From: Cucumis sativus
Taxonomy: Eukaryota > Streptophyta > Magnoliopsida > Cucurbitales > Cucurbitaceae
NCBI RefSeq assembly: GCF_000004075.3
Contig: NC_026657.2
Span: forward strand, 9,052,001-9,116,000
Reading direction: 5' to 3'
Length of the DNA stretch: 64,000 nucleotides
Part shown: positions 22,884 through 37,800 of the stretch, in pieces
How the letters are laid out: each line of letters starts with the position of its first letter
How positions within the stretch are numbered: position 1 is the stretch's first letter
The notes under the pieces: model-generated
What the model was told of the DNA's origin: nothing
Database searches by the model: none
The model's input: the letters and a program-made list of their open reading frames with translations, nothing else
Made by a program: the position numbers and the translations under genes

Positions 22884-25800
22884 TCATGAGCAAACAGTCA
22901 CATTGTCGGATAAGAGATTGGCTGTGCCAAAATTCCGATGCTTTCCATCAGCAACGTTAGTTAGCTGGAACCCGTGATCAGGAAGTCGATTGATGAGAAG
23001 AGTTTCAAGTTGGCAAGCTAAGCTCTTCCCAGGCACCATAAGATAAAGGAATGCAGCATCCCGCATTCCTTCCTTTAAACGATGTGATTGGACCCTACCA
23101 TCCAGATCATCAGTCTACAACAAGGGAGGGAGATAGAGTTCACTATGAGTATAAATTCCAATATAACTGAACAGTGTATTTGACTATGAAATATATGCAA
23201 CAAGAAAGGGCATATGAAAATTTGTCAAAATGACCCACAGCAATGCTGCGTACACTCATGACAAGAATGAAAGATCATAAATAAAAATAAAAAGTCAATA
23301 GGCGTACCTGTCCAACATAGAATTTGCCATCCGGTCTAAGAATCACATATACGCTCGAAGCACCTATTGTTGATGGAGGTGGCTTCTCTCTTGCATCAAT
23401 TAGAACACATTGAATTTCAGCAGGTGTCAATGTGTTTTTATCTCTATGAAACTCTATCAACTTCTTTTGGCATATCTTTGTGATAGCCCTCTCAAGTTTC
23501 TTCCACAAGACACCTGTTTTGCTAGTTGTCTCTGTTTTTGGCTGATCAGCCTTTACAATCACACCGTTTGACTTGAGATTGGATTTTCCAGTGCCATTAC
23601 CATTAAGGCTTGGATGAGAAGAAACAAAAAAGTTCAGATCTGTCGTCTCTTTTCCTGAAATCCCTTCTTTAGCATAATTTGAGAGATACAAATCTTCAGC
23701 CCTTTGAATTATAGCTTCAGAGATTCCTTCATTCTTTGCTGTTTCAAAGGCAAGGCTCTCTCGACATATTCCACTAATCAACTTCCAAGTGGGAACCGTG
23801 CGTCCTTCCGCAGAAACAGTTCCCATTGCTTTGTACACAATGTTTTGGGTATCTAAAGGCAAATCAAATATTCCATGCAAGTGAGTGGAGACAATGCCAA
23901 GACAACCTGCTTTATCAAGAGCTTCAATAATGCTCCCGGCAATACAAGTTCCTTTTGCTGTTTCTGTTCCACGACAGATTTCATCGATAAGTACAAGACT
24001 TCTCTCCGTTACTCTATTGACAATGGATCTCATCTCTGACATTTCCACCTGAGAGGGAATCATTGAAACAAAGGAATATTTAGAAGCAACTGCAAAGATG
24101 AGACTCTTTTACTGAACACAGTACATAATCTCAGAAATAACTCTTGCTGAACTTATGAAGATTAAAATTATAAAAATAAGTCAGGACTGAGAGCTCTTAT
24201 CAAAAGGATCATATAAACTCCAAGAAATTGACATCTATAAATAAAACATATTTAAAATGAGGCAAATGACTATTATACTTTTTTTCACTTTAGCAAACCA
24301 AAAACAATCAGTTCACCATCTTAAATTCTAGTCTTTTTAAAAGAGGATTCTAGAATCACAAATAGCGTAAGTTCTCCATACCCTTTCCTTATCAAACATG
24401 CAGCAAATGACAGAAGCTCCCAAAGGCTAATATTGGAAATGGACAATCTTGAACTTGTTTAGTCTTATTAGGAAAAATGTACTAATGCTTGGAAACACGA
24501 TACCAAGCTGACCATACACTTGGGAATCACAACGTTAAATTCTCAGCTTCAAGGATAAAAAGATAGCTCAAAGGAATTATACATTTCTGTTCATAAGATG
24601 CTTATACCTTAATTTCCCGTCACCTAATCTAATTGTTGTAAACTATGAACTATCACTCTTCAATGAAACACAGTTTCTTCAAATGCATAACATTCAGATG
24701 GCTGCTTACCTGAAAAGAACTTTTTCCATCAGCAGGACTATCAAAAGATTTCATATGAAGCATAATTGAGTCGAAGTGGGGAATCAGGGCGGACTCTGCC
24801 GGTACCATAAATCCACATATCCCAAGCAAAGTAGCAGCACAAATCGATCGAAGCAAACTAGATTTTCCACCCCCATTTGGACCAGTCAAAAGAAATAATG
24901 ATTCCATCTCAATAGTATTCTGCACAGCATTGCCTTCGACAACATCAAACCAATAGGGAGATAGACCAACCAGCTTCATCGCAACTTTCCCCTCCAATGA
25001 TTTTATGCCCTGCTTTTATTTTAAAAGCTAATCAGAATATATATATAAACAATATTTCTGCAGACAATAGGATAAATGAATAAAACAAACTTCAATAACA
25101 AATTTTGATGCTGGCTCAAAAAACTAAAAGCATCTCATGCGATCAAAAACCAAAAAACATACAGATAAAAAGAAATAAAACAAACAAAATGGATCCTCTA
25201 TTTATCCAAATACAAGGATAGTCGAGTTGATTGTTACATTGAAGAAGTAAAAAACTCATAGTTGACCTCCGAGCTTATTATTCTCGCACATCCTGAAGTT
25301 TCAAACTCTAGCAAGATTCCCAATCATCAATGGTAAGTAAAGAAATTACTATATCTAGACCGTCCAAGAATGTTAGGCAAAAGTAATATTCAACTATATA
25401 ACTCCACACCTCTCAGTTGACCAAATTCAGTTATCCAATCTTGTATCCTTAACAAATGCCATGGTCTTAAGAATAAGTTGGATAACCTAAGTGAATATTA
25501 AAAGAAAAAATAAAATAAAATATATAAATTCTAGCAGGCAAAAGGACAGTGGAGGTACCTCAAGAGGGAATACTTCATGCAATAGAACTCTTTGCAAGAA
25601 AATACGATAAATGATGAGTTTGTCACGAGTTTAGACAGTATAAAGATCGTTATTCTTATGGTAATTTGACTAGTACTTCTTGCGTCCTTTTCTCCCATTA
25701 TATGTTTAATTTGCTGTAAAGGTAAGGAATCTCTCACTGATTGCTGCTCAATTGTGAGGTTGAGGAAACTGTTTGGAACTTCTTTGGTAAGATGTTTGGT

Positions 25801-28800
25801 CTGTAGGGTTGTAGACGGAGGTCTATGGATCATTGGATGGCTAAATTCTCTCATGGTGGTTTTTGAAAGATATTCTACAGTGCTTTGAAAGAATCTAGCT
25901 AAGGCTCCTGTGGCTTCTTTGGAAGGAAAGAGACTATAGTTTTCTTAGATAAGTTGTCTCCTCCTTCCTTTTGTGCAGGTTGTTTTGTAATTACAATATA
26001 GGGACCGGACTTTCAAAAGGTAATCTAAAATATTGCGAGCTGGACTTGATCAGAAGTTTCTTTTGGATAACTTGCCTAGAGAGGAATGACATAGCTTTCA
26101 ATGGAAAGAAGAGGAGCTACATTTACTCTTTTGAGTCTTTCACCGTATTACATACACAGCAGCCGCTTGGTGTAAGCAAGACAAATGTTATAGCTATTTC
26201 TTCATTGGTAAGATTTGCTCATTGAAAGGGATTTCTACAACCTCCTTGAACTTTTTGTAAATTTTGTAACATTAGGTAAATCATTTTCCCTAAAAAAACA
26301 AAATGTAAGAATGTTCCTTTCCGGTTAACCAAATGGCATTTGTTATTAATCTTTGTCCTTTCTCAAAGGAAATCCCCAAAACTTCTCCAAATAGTTAGCC
26401 GCTATGATAAACCTTGCACTGGGAAATCCAGAAGGCAAGACTTCTAGGACCCTAAACCATATCACTACTAATCAATGATTCCCAAAGACACAAAGGAATA
26501 GCAGTATTTCTATTTTCTATTCAAAATGTAGAGAATTGACAGTATGCATATATGTAAATTTGGAACATTAGTACGCTGAAGAATACCTTGGACCTATCAC
26601 TGGGTGCAGCAAGGGTGGGAAAAACCCATTTCCTCCTCCTCCCTTCACTTCAAAATATTTAAAAACAAAAACATCAATCTTTGAAATTAATACACCTCAT
26701 TAACAGGAAAAAAAAAGGAGTTCCAAAAGTATACTAAGATATAAGTGTTTGTAAAATAGATATCAATAATATAACAGTAATTGCTCACTATATTGCAAAA
26801 GTTAACATTGCCTAGACTGTCCATAATTTCATTAATTCACACTAACTAATAACCAGAAGGCATTATACAAAGAGAGATATCATCACTAAGAAATTTTATT
26901 ATCTGAATCAAGGGAAACCCAACATCATGAATGTCTATAGAATAGTAAACAGATAATATAGAAATCTCATGTAGGTCACACCGATAAAAATCTACTCAAA
27001 AGACAAAAATTCCAAATTGATAGGCTGAAATATACTTCCATTAAAATTCCAAAAATTGAGACTGAAATATACTTTCATTGACAAAATTCAAAATATTTCC
27101 CTCACTCTCCCATGTTTATGCCTCAATGCATAGACCGTAACATGACATAGGGTTGAAATAACGTTGTAAGAGTTTGTATGTACGTATATAATAAACTATG
27201 TTACTGATTCTGATTTCCAACCAGTCAAAGTATCAGATAAATTTTGGAATGACATATAAAAGTTCAACATTGCTTCATCTTAGCATCACTTACCAAGAGA
27301 TTGTGTTAACAGATTTTAATTAGCAACCATTCAGCCTCCTAAAAATTCCAGGTTCTTTTTGCCTTTTCTTTCTTCAACTTTGTATGTTCATACAGCTTAT
27401 TCAACTTCCTAGAAAATTCCAGTTTTTTTTTTCCTTTTCTTTCTTCAACTTTATATGTTCCTACTGTAAGCATCCCATCTTTGAGACAGTACATAAAGGT
27501 TCTAATTTCTGTAGACAATAGAGAGGGAAAAAGAGGGATAGAGAAAGCATATAGATTCAACCTCACATGAGCAAATAACGCCTTGGCAATTATGAGTAGC
27601 ATGGAAGCAAATATTAGGACGTTAATTTTAGCTAACAATTCAGAAGAAAGTTCCCTCAGCAGATCTACTACTTTTGCTTTTGCTTTGGTATTGGCCTCTT
27701 GGTACCTGGAGCAAAAGAAACTTGCTTACTATTTATTCGAACAGAAGAAGAAAAAATGATGAGAGAGAGCTTTCAAAAAGAGTAGTACAATAAACAAACT
27801 ACATGCCTTGTTAAAGAATCCTCCACCTTCTTCGTGGTAAACCACTCCTCCCCAACTTTTTTTCCCTTTGAATCAAGAGCAGGTTTCAGTTGTTTAATTT
27901 CTGCTTCTCCAGGGCTTCCAGCCCATACAGATGGTGCAAACCGTTTTCCTTTGAACCAGACAGATTGATGGTCCCGAGCATATAATATTTCTCCCTTTGG
28001 ACCTCCTAGTGGTGCATTAGTAGCCCTGATTCTAGAAATGATTGGGACAAAATCTTCAGTAACCTGCATTAAATGACCAGGGTCAAATTAAATAAATGGT
28101 CACTTTGCATGTATAAAATAAAGAATAACACCAGTAGAAAAGACATGCAATAAACATAAATTAGTACTTTGTAAAAGTAAACGTCTGGGAGAACAAGACA
28201 ATAACAAAGACACTAACTGATAGAGTTCAGATTTAAGAATGATCAGGGAGATTAAATGATTGGGAACATTTAATCAACAAAAGGGGACAGAGAAGCATGA
28301 GATATTCAGGCAGCAAACTCGACAAATTTAGCTTGCAAAAGAGGCCGAACTGTAACCCATATCATGCTGAAGCTGGACTTTCAGCTTGATTTCCTACAAA
28401 GAATTTGAAACTCATTTATGAATTTATACTTGAAAATTCCTTGATACTTTTAGAAATGGTGGGCTTGGGTTATGTTGAAAGCCCAAGGGTAGTTGAGATT
28501 TACTTTGCCCTAATTTTTTATTATTTTAATTAGGCTCATGTTGCCTATAAATATTTTTCCCTTTGTACCTTTATTATTATAAGAAAATAATAAGAAATAT
28601 CAGCATCGTAGTTTTTCTCCATGTACTGGGGTTTCCATGTAAATTTGTGTTTGTTCTACATCTCTACTTTCAATAGATACCATATGCCCCAAAAGTTTAT
28701 ACCTTATCAAATATCCTTAATTAAATAAACTTTTCTATAATGATATAAAAACCAAAATTGAGAAGAAAAAACTAAACATTTAGGGAATGTTATGGACAGT

Positions 28801-31800
28801 GAATGGGGTTGTAAAGTCTAATGAATTATAAAGTCATGGTGTGCACTGTGTAAAGAGTTAATAAGATATAGAATTGACGTTTTTTAGTCATGGGGCCCTA
28901 TGAACTCATTGGGCCAAACAAGACTCCACTCTTAGTTCCTACTTTTCCAACTCCTTGGACCAAACACCCTCGAATAAACATCACAATTACATAGTTATTA
29001 AACATGAAAAACATGCGAGGAACTACTACACAAGAACCAATATCAACTTTTAGAAAGACAAGCTGGAAAAAAAAAAGAACAGATGAAATTATCCCATAAC
29101 AAATGGAAAATTGAGCCTTAGAATTTGGAAGCATACTGCAAGGGAGAGTGCTTCAGCTGCCCGTTCAACTTCTGTACAAGATTCTTCAATGTGAATCCTC
29201 TTCACACGACCTTTCCAAGAAAATTCCATGTCCTCGAAAAAACCATTAGGAATAATAGGATAAGAACTGATTTTCTGATCACTTTCACTTTCACTACCAA
29301 GAAAAATCATTTCATCAACTCTACTGGAAGCCCATTCACATTCGTTGACCTAAATAAAAACAAGGAAAACAGATGTAACAGACTAAAGAAAGACTTGTAT
29401 TAGCAATACCAATTTCATTTCCTACTAAAAGCGAAGTATTCTACTAATAAAGCAAAAACTAAAGTCCAAATGTAGAACACTTCCAGTTAGGAGAATAAAC
29501 GATTTTCACGCACCCATAAACCATACTTGACATTCAAAATATCAGCTAGGATAGCTATGATGATTTTTTAGCAACCAGTACTGGATAAGCAAAGTTAAGC
29601 ACAGTTAACAAACAAAAGACTACATAAAAGGTGAACAAAGGAAGTAATATGAAATGCTTTACCATTTTACACTTATCACTTTCCTGTTTAGGACTAATGA
29701 CAATGATTTAAAAGTGGAACCATGCAGTATGGGAACACAAAGTTCCTTCTAGGCCTACAAACGTAAATAAAAAATAAAATTATTTCATGATCACTAATGA
29801 ATAATCACAGAGCAACCTTTTCCAGCATGCCTAGTCAAATTATTTCATTAAAATTATAGTTAAAAAGTTAATACTAGCAGTTTAGATTGGTGGGAAAAAA
29901 AAAAAAAAAAAAAGAATTCTACTTAGTACTTACAAATGTATCATAGTCAATTTTCAACCCAGTTGCCACAGATGCAGGATCCATCAGCAATTTCAGGATA
30001 TTGTTTAGCTTGCAATTTTTGTGCATTTGTAATATTTCGTCAAGTACATTCTTCATTCTACAGAATTCAATATGATTCGCCTCCCTCGTTTCCAATAACT
30101 TCACAAGCTGCAAAACATATAGATACAAGTCAAACAAATTTATATGATAGTCTATGCCTCAATTGGAAAGAACATATAGAATGGTTTTACTAAATTCACC
30201 ATGAAACAATAGAATTCACAAAATTCGTAGAAAACTTGAGTCTATCAGTATCTCCCAATCCTAACTTAAATCCAAGCTAATGACTATTAGGATATTTCCT
30301 AACAAGAACAAGATCTGAATTTATTGTTATGTAACTATAAGAAAATACAAGATAAACCCAAGCATAAGGCACTTGGAACCTCCCTCTTGAGTACTCTCAT
30401 CGAAGCCTTAGATCACTCCACAAAATAACCTCCCTCTCAATCACTTACCCTCCCCCTCTATTTATAACAAGTAGTAACCACTCTTATACAATAACTACAA
30501 GTAGCTCCCTATCTATCTAATTACCCATATACCCCTTAACTAACATCATACTAAGTATCTAGTACCTAAAAATGACAAACAGTAAAACAAAAAAATTCCC
30601 TCATTTGATTTCTTTCAGTTCTATTATGGTCCTTCCACTTTCTCTCCATTTATGTCAATGCACCGCTGGTTTGAGATTATACAGATGCATAAATTGGCAA
30701 GATGTAGAAATGGAAAGCAGTAAAGCACTTAACAGAAATAAACTATAAAAAGCAGGGAACAAAGCCGTGGAAAGGAAAAGTGAAATAATTAATTGCAAAC
30801 CCATAAAGAGTTGATATCAGTCCACACATAAAAATCAGATTGAATAATGTAAGAAAAATATCTTATAAAAGCCTGAAAATGAATGATGCCAGGATGCCAA
30901 ATGTATTTTAGTCAAACGCTCCAACTTCCACAATAAAAATGGATTAAACCTTGGCTGGGGGAAAGCAAGTGAAGTCTGGAATTGCACATGTGACATTGCT
31001 CATAAGCCTGCATATAGCTGGCAAAAGAACAGGATTAAGAAAATGTTTTTAAGCATTTCAAACAAAAAAACCAAGAAGCATTGTAAAAGGAACGGCAAGG
31101 GGTGTTCTACAAGCGCATGTTAGCTAGCATATTCCATGAAGATTCTGCTAACTCTAGAAGAGCAGCAGGAAAAATGTTTGTGTATAATTCCATCCATAAC
31201 TACGTAAACTTAAAGGTACTTTTATCAAGCACATACAACTGTCAGTCAATAATATCTTTTACATGAAAAAACAGATTTGCAGAAATATAAAAAACTGATT
31301 TACAATTTGTCTGTGTAAAGACCGCAGAACTGCTAACCCCAGCTTTTCTGACGACAAATATAATAATGAACTCCTTCATCACTCTTGATAAATAGTTCAT
31401 GGAGCAGCTCAAAATATCTCACTAAGACAATCCAGAAACAAAATCATATGATTTTCAAGGGCCATTGACGGATAACAAGAATTATATTTGAGCTCAATCC
31501 TGAGAAGAAAAAAGCAAGTACATGATGACATTTCACTTTTCTTCCCTTTGACATGGTAACAAAGTCATATGAGAGTATCGACAGATTTCTGAAAACCAGA
31601 ATAAGAAATGAATGGGAGGACTGCAAGATGCCATAGCAGCAAACATAGTCCACTCATCTCAGTGATAGACTTACCAAAAACAAGAAAAGAAAGGAGATTT
31701 ATAAGGAGAATCACCTTGAATAGTCGATGCAGTCTCATAAGCAGGAGGATTGAGAAGAAGATCCCTCATATACCTACAAAAGAAACTAACTATTAAAATT

Positions 31801-34800
31801 GGAATTTCTTTTGTATGAAAAATAGCCATAAACATGGAGACGCCAGGTGAATATAATTGTCATAACTCAGTACATTTGACATATCAAGCACCTCTTACAA
31901 CAAGAAAGAACTCACTCACAAGTGCACCTAGAACAGAACCGTCATAAACCAATATTACATGGTTTGCAAGTATTTAACTTATTCCAACTCTAACAAAATT
32001 AAAATCATGGGTTACAGAACTCATACATAAAAGAAATCTCTATCGTGGGTTCTCTAAAAATAAGAACAAATCATCCAATACTAGTTTGGTCGATAAATGG
32101 AAACAACTCTCTAGAAGAAATTATACCTTTTGATAAAATAACTGGACTACCTAGAGACAAATCCAGTGTTTTTTTTAATGAAAAACCAAGCTTTCATTAG
32201 GAGAAAATGAAAGAATACAAATGGGCATAAAAAGGACAAGCCTCCCAAAATGAAAGAATACAATAGGGCATAAAAAGGACAACTCTCCCAAAGAAAGACT
32301 GAGTATCAAAGAAATAGACCTATAGTGCAAAATAAAAATACCTAGTCGATGATTACAAAAGTCCTTAGAATTTAAACCATACTTCCTTTTGTGATCTCTA
32401 CAACTTTGTTGTTCCTCTCTAAGCAGAAATCTTGTTAAATCGCTGATTAACTCAAAAGCTTAAGCGGTTGGTTATTGCAAATTTAGTTATATCAATATGG
32501 AAGTCAATATTAATTAATTAGGTAGGAAAAGACATTACAGGGTTCAAACACAAGACCTCCGGCTGTGATATCATGTTAAAACATCGATTGACCTAAAAAC
32601 TTAAGTTGGTGGGTTACAATAGATTTAATTGTATCCACACTTTAACGACCCCCACAATAAATCTATGATTATCATCTCTCTCAAGCTCATAGTGAAAAAA
32701 TAGCTTTGGATAGGCCAAAATCTTATCTTATTTGGAATGCATATTGTCCTAAGAAAGTCAAAAAAAATTGTGGATCTTCTCTTTTGAACAGTTAAATACA
32801 TGTATAAACTAAAAGATCCCTTTAAATTATGCTCCATCTCCTAAATGGAGAGATCCTTGTAAAAAGAGTGAGTCTTTGATGCACAATTTTTTCTTTTCTA
32901 ACTTTACCGTTGATTGTTGGGGAGACTATTTAGCTTGATCAAAATGCAGTAGTTTTGGTAAAGAAAGCTTCAGATGCCCTTCTACAGTTAGTTGAAGGTC
33001 CTCAGTTTAATGCTAAAGGCAAAAATTCTTTGATCCAATGGGATCTTTGCCCACCATTAGAGGTTATAGCTTAAAAGAAACTCTAGAATCTTTGTGCCAA
33101 GAAACTATCAATGACTCTTTTTGAAATTTTGTTACTCGTTTTGCTTCTACTTGATCCTCTGCTCCTAAATTCTTTTGTAATTGTAGCCTAACCTAAATTT
33201 ACACCACAAATTCTTTTTTGTAAACTGTTGTTCTGTGGAGATATCTCATCTCCCCCACTTACCGAATCTCTCTCTCTTTGATAATGAAAGTAATATTTCC
33301 CATAATAATTTGTTTTCACGCTTGTCACGAAAATATAGGTGCATAAGTGTGCATGAAATCACTTTTAGGTGTTGTGGTTTCCCCTAAAAAAATGGTGGGC
33401 ATGAAATTACAGTTTCAAAGAATGAAACAGTGTCTGTGACTATAATTGATAATGCCTCAGAGTTAAGAAATGAGAAATTAGAAGGGAAAAATCAGCTGCA
33501 ACTTAAAATGGTCACACAACGAAGAAGCATTCTAGCTAAGTTATTAGCAGACAGCAATCTCAACATCACTTAAAAATTGTTCCGACTCACAATGCAGGAA
33601 GGCCAGCACAATTGGATGGAAGCAAAACCTTCAGCAAACAAGGTATTCCCTCTGTTGGTATGGCACCTATATGCATTTGATGTATGAACATGCAGCTTAA
33701 TATCATTTAAAATTGCTTTTCTTTATAAGGGATCCAAGTGAAATAAAACTAACCAATCTGTGTTGCAGTTCCTAGAGTTAACGGATGTGGCCTATTTTCT
33801 GACGATATTGTAACATTTCTAAATGTAACTTCATCATCAAGACCATAAAGCTCTTTAACCTGGGAATGATCAGAAAATAAATTAAATTGATACCAACACA
33901 AAGAAAAAGTCAGGCTGTGCTATTGATAGAAATAGAAGAGATGCAGATGCAATGCATACCTTAGAAATAAGATTATCAAGAGGCTTTCCATCGAACCACT
34001 CAAAATGTCTGGGATTACATTCCCCCCATAGCCGGCCACCCTCACCAAATTCACCCCAGCGGCAAGTGCCTATAAGGAGCCTCTCTTATAAGCTTGCGCA
34101 TGCCGTCAAAAAGAAGAAAAAAAATCTTTAAATGCCACAGATACAGCAGCATACTTCTTCCAATCATCAACAACCAAGAACCTTTAATCAAAATTATGCT
34201 ACACAGTACACAGTCAACAAATTTCTTATATGGCATAGACACAGCAGCATACTTCTTCCAAGCATCTGGTATAACAACCAGTACATATGGCTTTAATCAT
34301 ATTTGTGCTAAAGTAAAAAAAAGCTAAATTCCAGAGTTCCTTATTCATGCCTCCATAATAATTTTCTTAATTGAAAAACTAGTTTGAGGTCATTTCCTCA
34401 TATAACTATGCAAATCAAAACACGTCAGTTAAAGTATCGTTCAGTCGTTGTTTGTCCTTGGAAACAATCCAAAGCAGGTTTAAGTGCCAATCATAATACT
34501 GTAACAATGTAACAACATGGAAACTTTAAATTTTTTGATGTTCCAATTCTGTAATGATTGGGAACCGTTTTGTGAACTTTTTGGGACAAGCCAGCTATCG
34601 TGGTATTTTCAAGGCGGGGGAGGGGGAGGGGGAATCTCCTAAACCTTGTGTATTTGAGATGTTTTTCTCTTTCATATCTTTTCCTTTTCACCATGTATCT
34701 TTTTTCCTCAGTACCATTTTCTTCTTTTTTAAGGGAGAGAGAACCGACTATAATTCCATTGATAAGATGAAATAGCAATACATTATTTCATCCTCACATC

Positions 34801-37800
34801 AACTTTTTCTTTAAACACAAGAAAAGGAAGAAAAATCTATTCCTGTAGATTTGATATTTCCTATCACTAATATTATTTCATAATCCTTTTTTTGGGGGGT
34901 GAAACAATAAAGCTATTGACCAGAAAACAGTAAAAAGAAGGTTCTGAATGAGGATTATTGAAAACAGTATCTTTGACAAAATAAAAAGGAGTTCTGCATA
35001 TTCAGACCACAACAAACCTGAGGAGTTGTTCCTTAATGACGTGTGAAGAAATAAATGATGGTATTGACAAGTGCGCAGTTTAGTAACTAAGGCCTCTTCT
35101 GTCAAACCATCCTCTGATGAATATGTCTTCATGGTCTCTATGACAAGGCTCATGCAATAGCCCCTTGCGGATCGAGATATTCCTGCATGTGTTGCACTCA
35201 ATATTGTAAGTAACAATAAGCTGGTAAAAGTCAAATTATTAAAAATCCAAAAGCGAGAATATCAGGAAGTACTTGCATACAAGAAAAAGGTTCGCATAAA
35301 AAACAGAAGAATAAGTACACCATATTTATCACAGGAAAGAATACTAATCCACACAAAATATCTTACTAAATAACAATTGAACGTGCTAAATCACCTACCA
35401 ATCACAGGCATCGGTTCTGGAAAGTCAAGATCGTGATCAACCCCGACAAGCCCAAAAACATAGGGACTGCCTGGGTGTGCATGCCTGTACACATAGATGA
35501 ACTCAGTCATTAAATCTTCTGATTCTTCTGCCACTTTCATTCACAATTGAAACTTCCTCCTTATGAACAAATGTTTGAGCACCATTTTACAACAATTACT
35601 ATAAAACCTAAAATTTTGGGTTCGATAATACCAAGGGTCAAGGATTGAACCATTAGATCATAAAATATGAAGATTTAGTAGAAAATTCCAAGTTATTACA
35701 TGAACTTACCCAGATATAAAACGTCCTTTGCGAGAACGAGCTTGAATTGGGCCCTGAACTTCTTCCACTATGCACTACACAACCAAATTAAACAAACTGT
35801 TAAGCATAATTAAAAAATATACTTCTCAAAAAATGCAAAGCGAACTAAATGGAGTCCCTAGGAAGAAAGAGGTATGAAATCCCTGGTCTTAGTATCACAA
35901 TATTTCCTACAGATTGTGAGCTTAGTCTTAGGAAAAGAGTCCAAAACTCAAATAATGAAAACAGCCTATAATAATAGCTTTGTATTTAGTTCTTGTTTTA
36001 CTTGAGTTCTAGAGGGTCTTGTCCAGCTCATTGTATTCTTATCTTGTTCGCTTTTGTCTCGACTTTAAGCTGTATTTGTTCTATTAGTCCTTTTTGCTCT
36101 TGGTATATTTCTCTTGTACTTTGAGCGTTGGTCTCTTTTATTAATATTAATAAAGAGGCTCGTTTCTGTTTTTAAGAAAACAGCCTATAATAGCAAATGT
36201 CACTGGGATAATCAGATAAAAATATGGTTATATATTTCGTGATTGAAAAAATAGAAAACAGTTATCTGCCCTACTGGCTTGTTGATCTGCAACATGAATT
36301 ATTATTTCTCAGTGTACTCATCCACATTGACTTACGCCACAAGAATTTTATTTAAAAGAAGAAGAAGAAGAAGAAAGAAAAATATAGTGAGGCATATTTT
36401 TCCAAAAAATACCAGAAGATAAGAGTATCAAATCATCATAATTGCTCACCACTGAGAACCCATTGCGTGTCAGATCATCCAAAGTTTGACGAAGATTCTG
36501 CAAAGTAGTTCTTTACTTAGAACAACAAAGGATTAGATGTTAAGTTCAAGATTAAAAATCATGAAATATTTGTGTATCAATGGCAATCTTGAGGTCCTAA
36601 ATAAGACAACTGGCAGCACAAAATGTAGCCACAAAAATGACACTAAAAGGGTCAAGAAAAACAATATGATTATTAGGTACCCTGCTTGTGGTACGGGTAT
36701 TCTTGAAAGAGAAAGATCAACAGAAAAAAATGAAACACGTTTTCAATCGAGGATCACCAGACAAGATTTCCAACTTAACAGCCCAAAAAATGAAACACAT
36801 AAGTACCAAGTTCAAAAGGAACCTGATGTAGAAACTTTAAACACGCCATATGTTTGGAAGCCTAATGTGTGAAAAAAAGGGGAAAAAAGACAGTCTTGAA
36901 GACTGTACCACAATACAGTCATAGACTCATTGCAAGTATGCAAACTCAATAAAATTATACTAATCCCGCACTTGCATCACGCCATTGCCAAAATAAAAAT
37001 GGAAACTGCCAGTATAATGCTTTCAATTGGTTAAAGAAAGTAAACAAACACTGAAAATATATGGCCAAGTTTCAATCCTAACAATGCTTTCATTAATTTG
37101 ACAATGTTGAGAAGTAGACGACAATTCAGACACTGAAAACATGTTACTAGAGTAAGAAATGAATAATGATGCTTTCAATTATTTAAACACAGAAAGATCA
37201 AATGGGAATAAATCCAATACCACAACGGGGCAACCAGCTTTTGGAATACTATCCATACGCTGACCTCCAAAAGGATTTAAACCAGCATATTCCACAAGTA
37301 TGCAAGCATCTATTCCAATTGCTTCATAAAAATCTCCAACCTGTAGAAAAGAGAGAAACAAATAAAATTGTCATTCACTGCAAAGAACCAGAAGTTCAAA
37401 ACCACTGTAAGATAATTCTAATTCAAATAAACATCTAAATAGGCAATTGGCACAATAAATTCAAGAAGCAAGAGGGAAAATATCATACTCTACAGAGCAA
37501 AACTTCTCGAGGAAACTTTGCCTTGAACTGTAGAATCTCACAGTTAAGAGTTCCTTCTTTAAGACTGCAAAACAGTAAGCATAGCTGCTAATTGTCTAAA
37601 TAGTATGACATAATATCTCCGCAAGTCCATATAAGCGAACGACAACCTTTAAGCCCACCAAACAGAAAAACAATTCTCAGTATGCACATGCCACAACAAA
37701 TCAAAGTTTATCTCACAAGCTCACCTCCCATTTTTCAGGTTTGTATCTAAACCTAGCAAGTTGGAAAAGTCAAGCCTCTTAACCAGCTGGACAGATGACG

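Noticed and set aside
32870-33300. GC-richer patch in MSH1 intron 12 as an extra exon or gene
   Set aside because: All frames are broken, and the MSH1 phases close without it. It may be decayed repeat sequence, but no family is recognisable.
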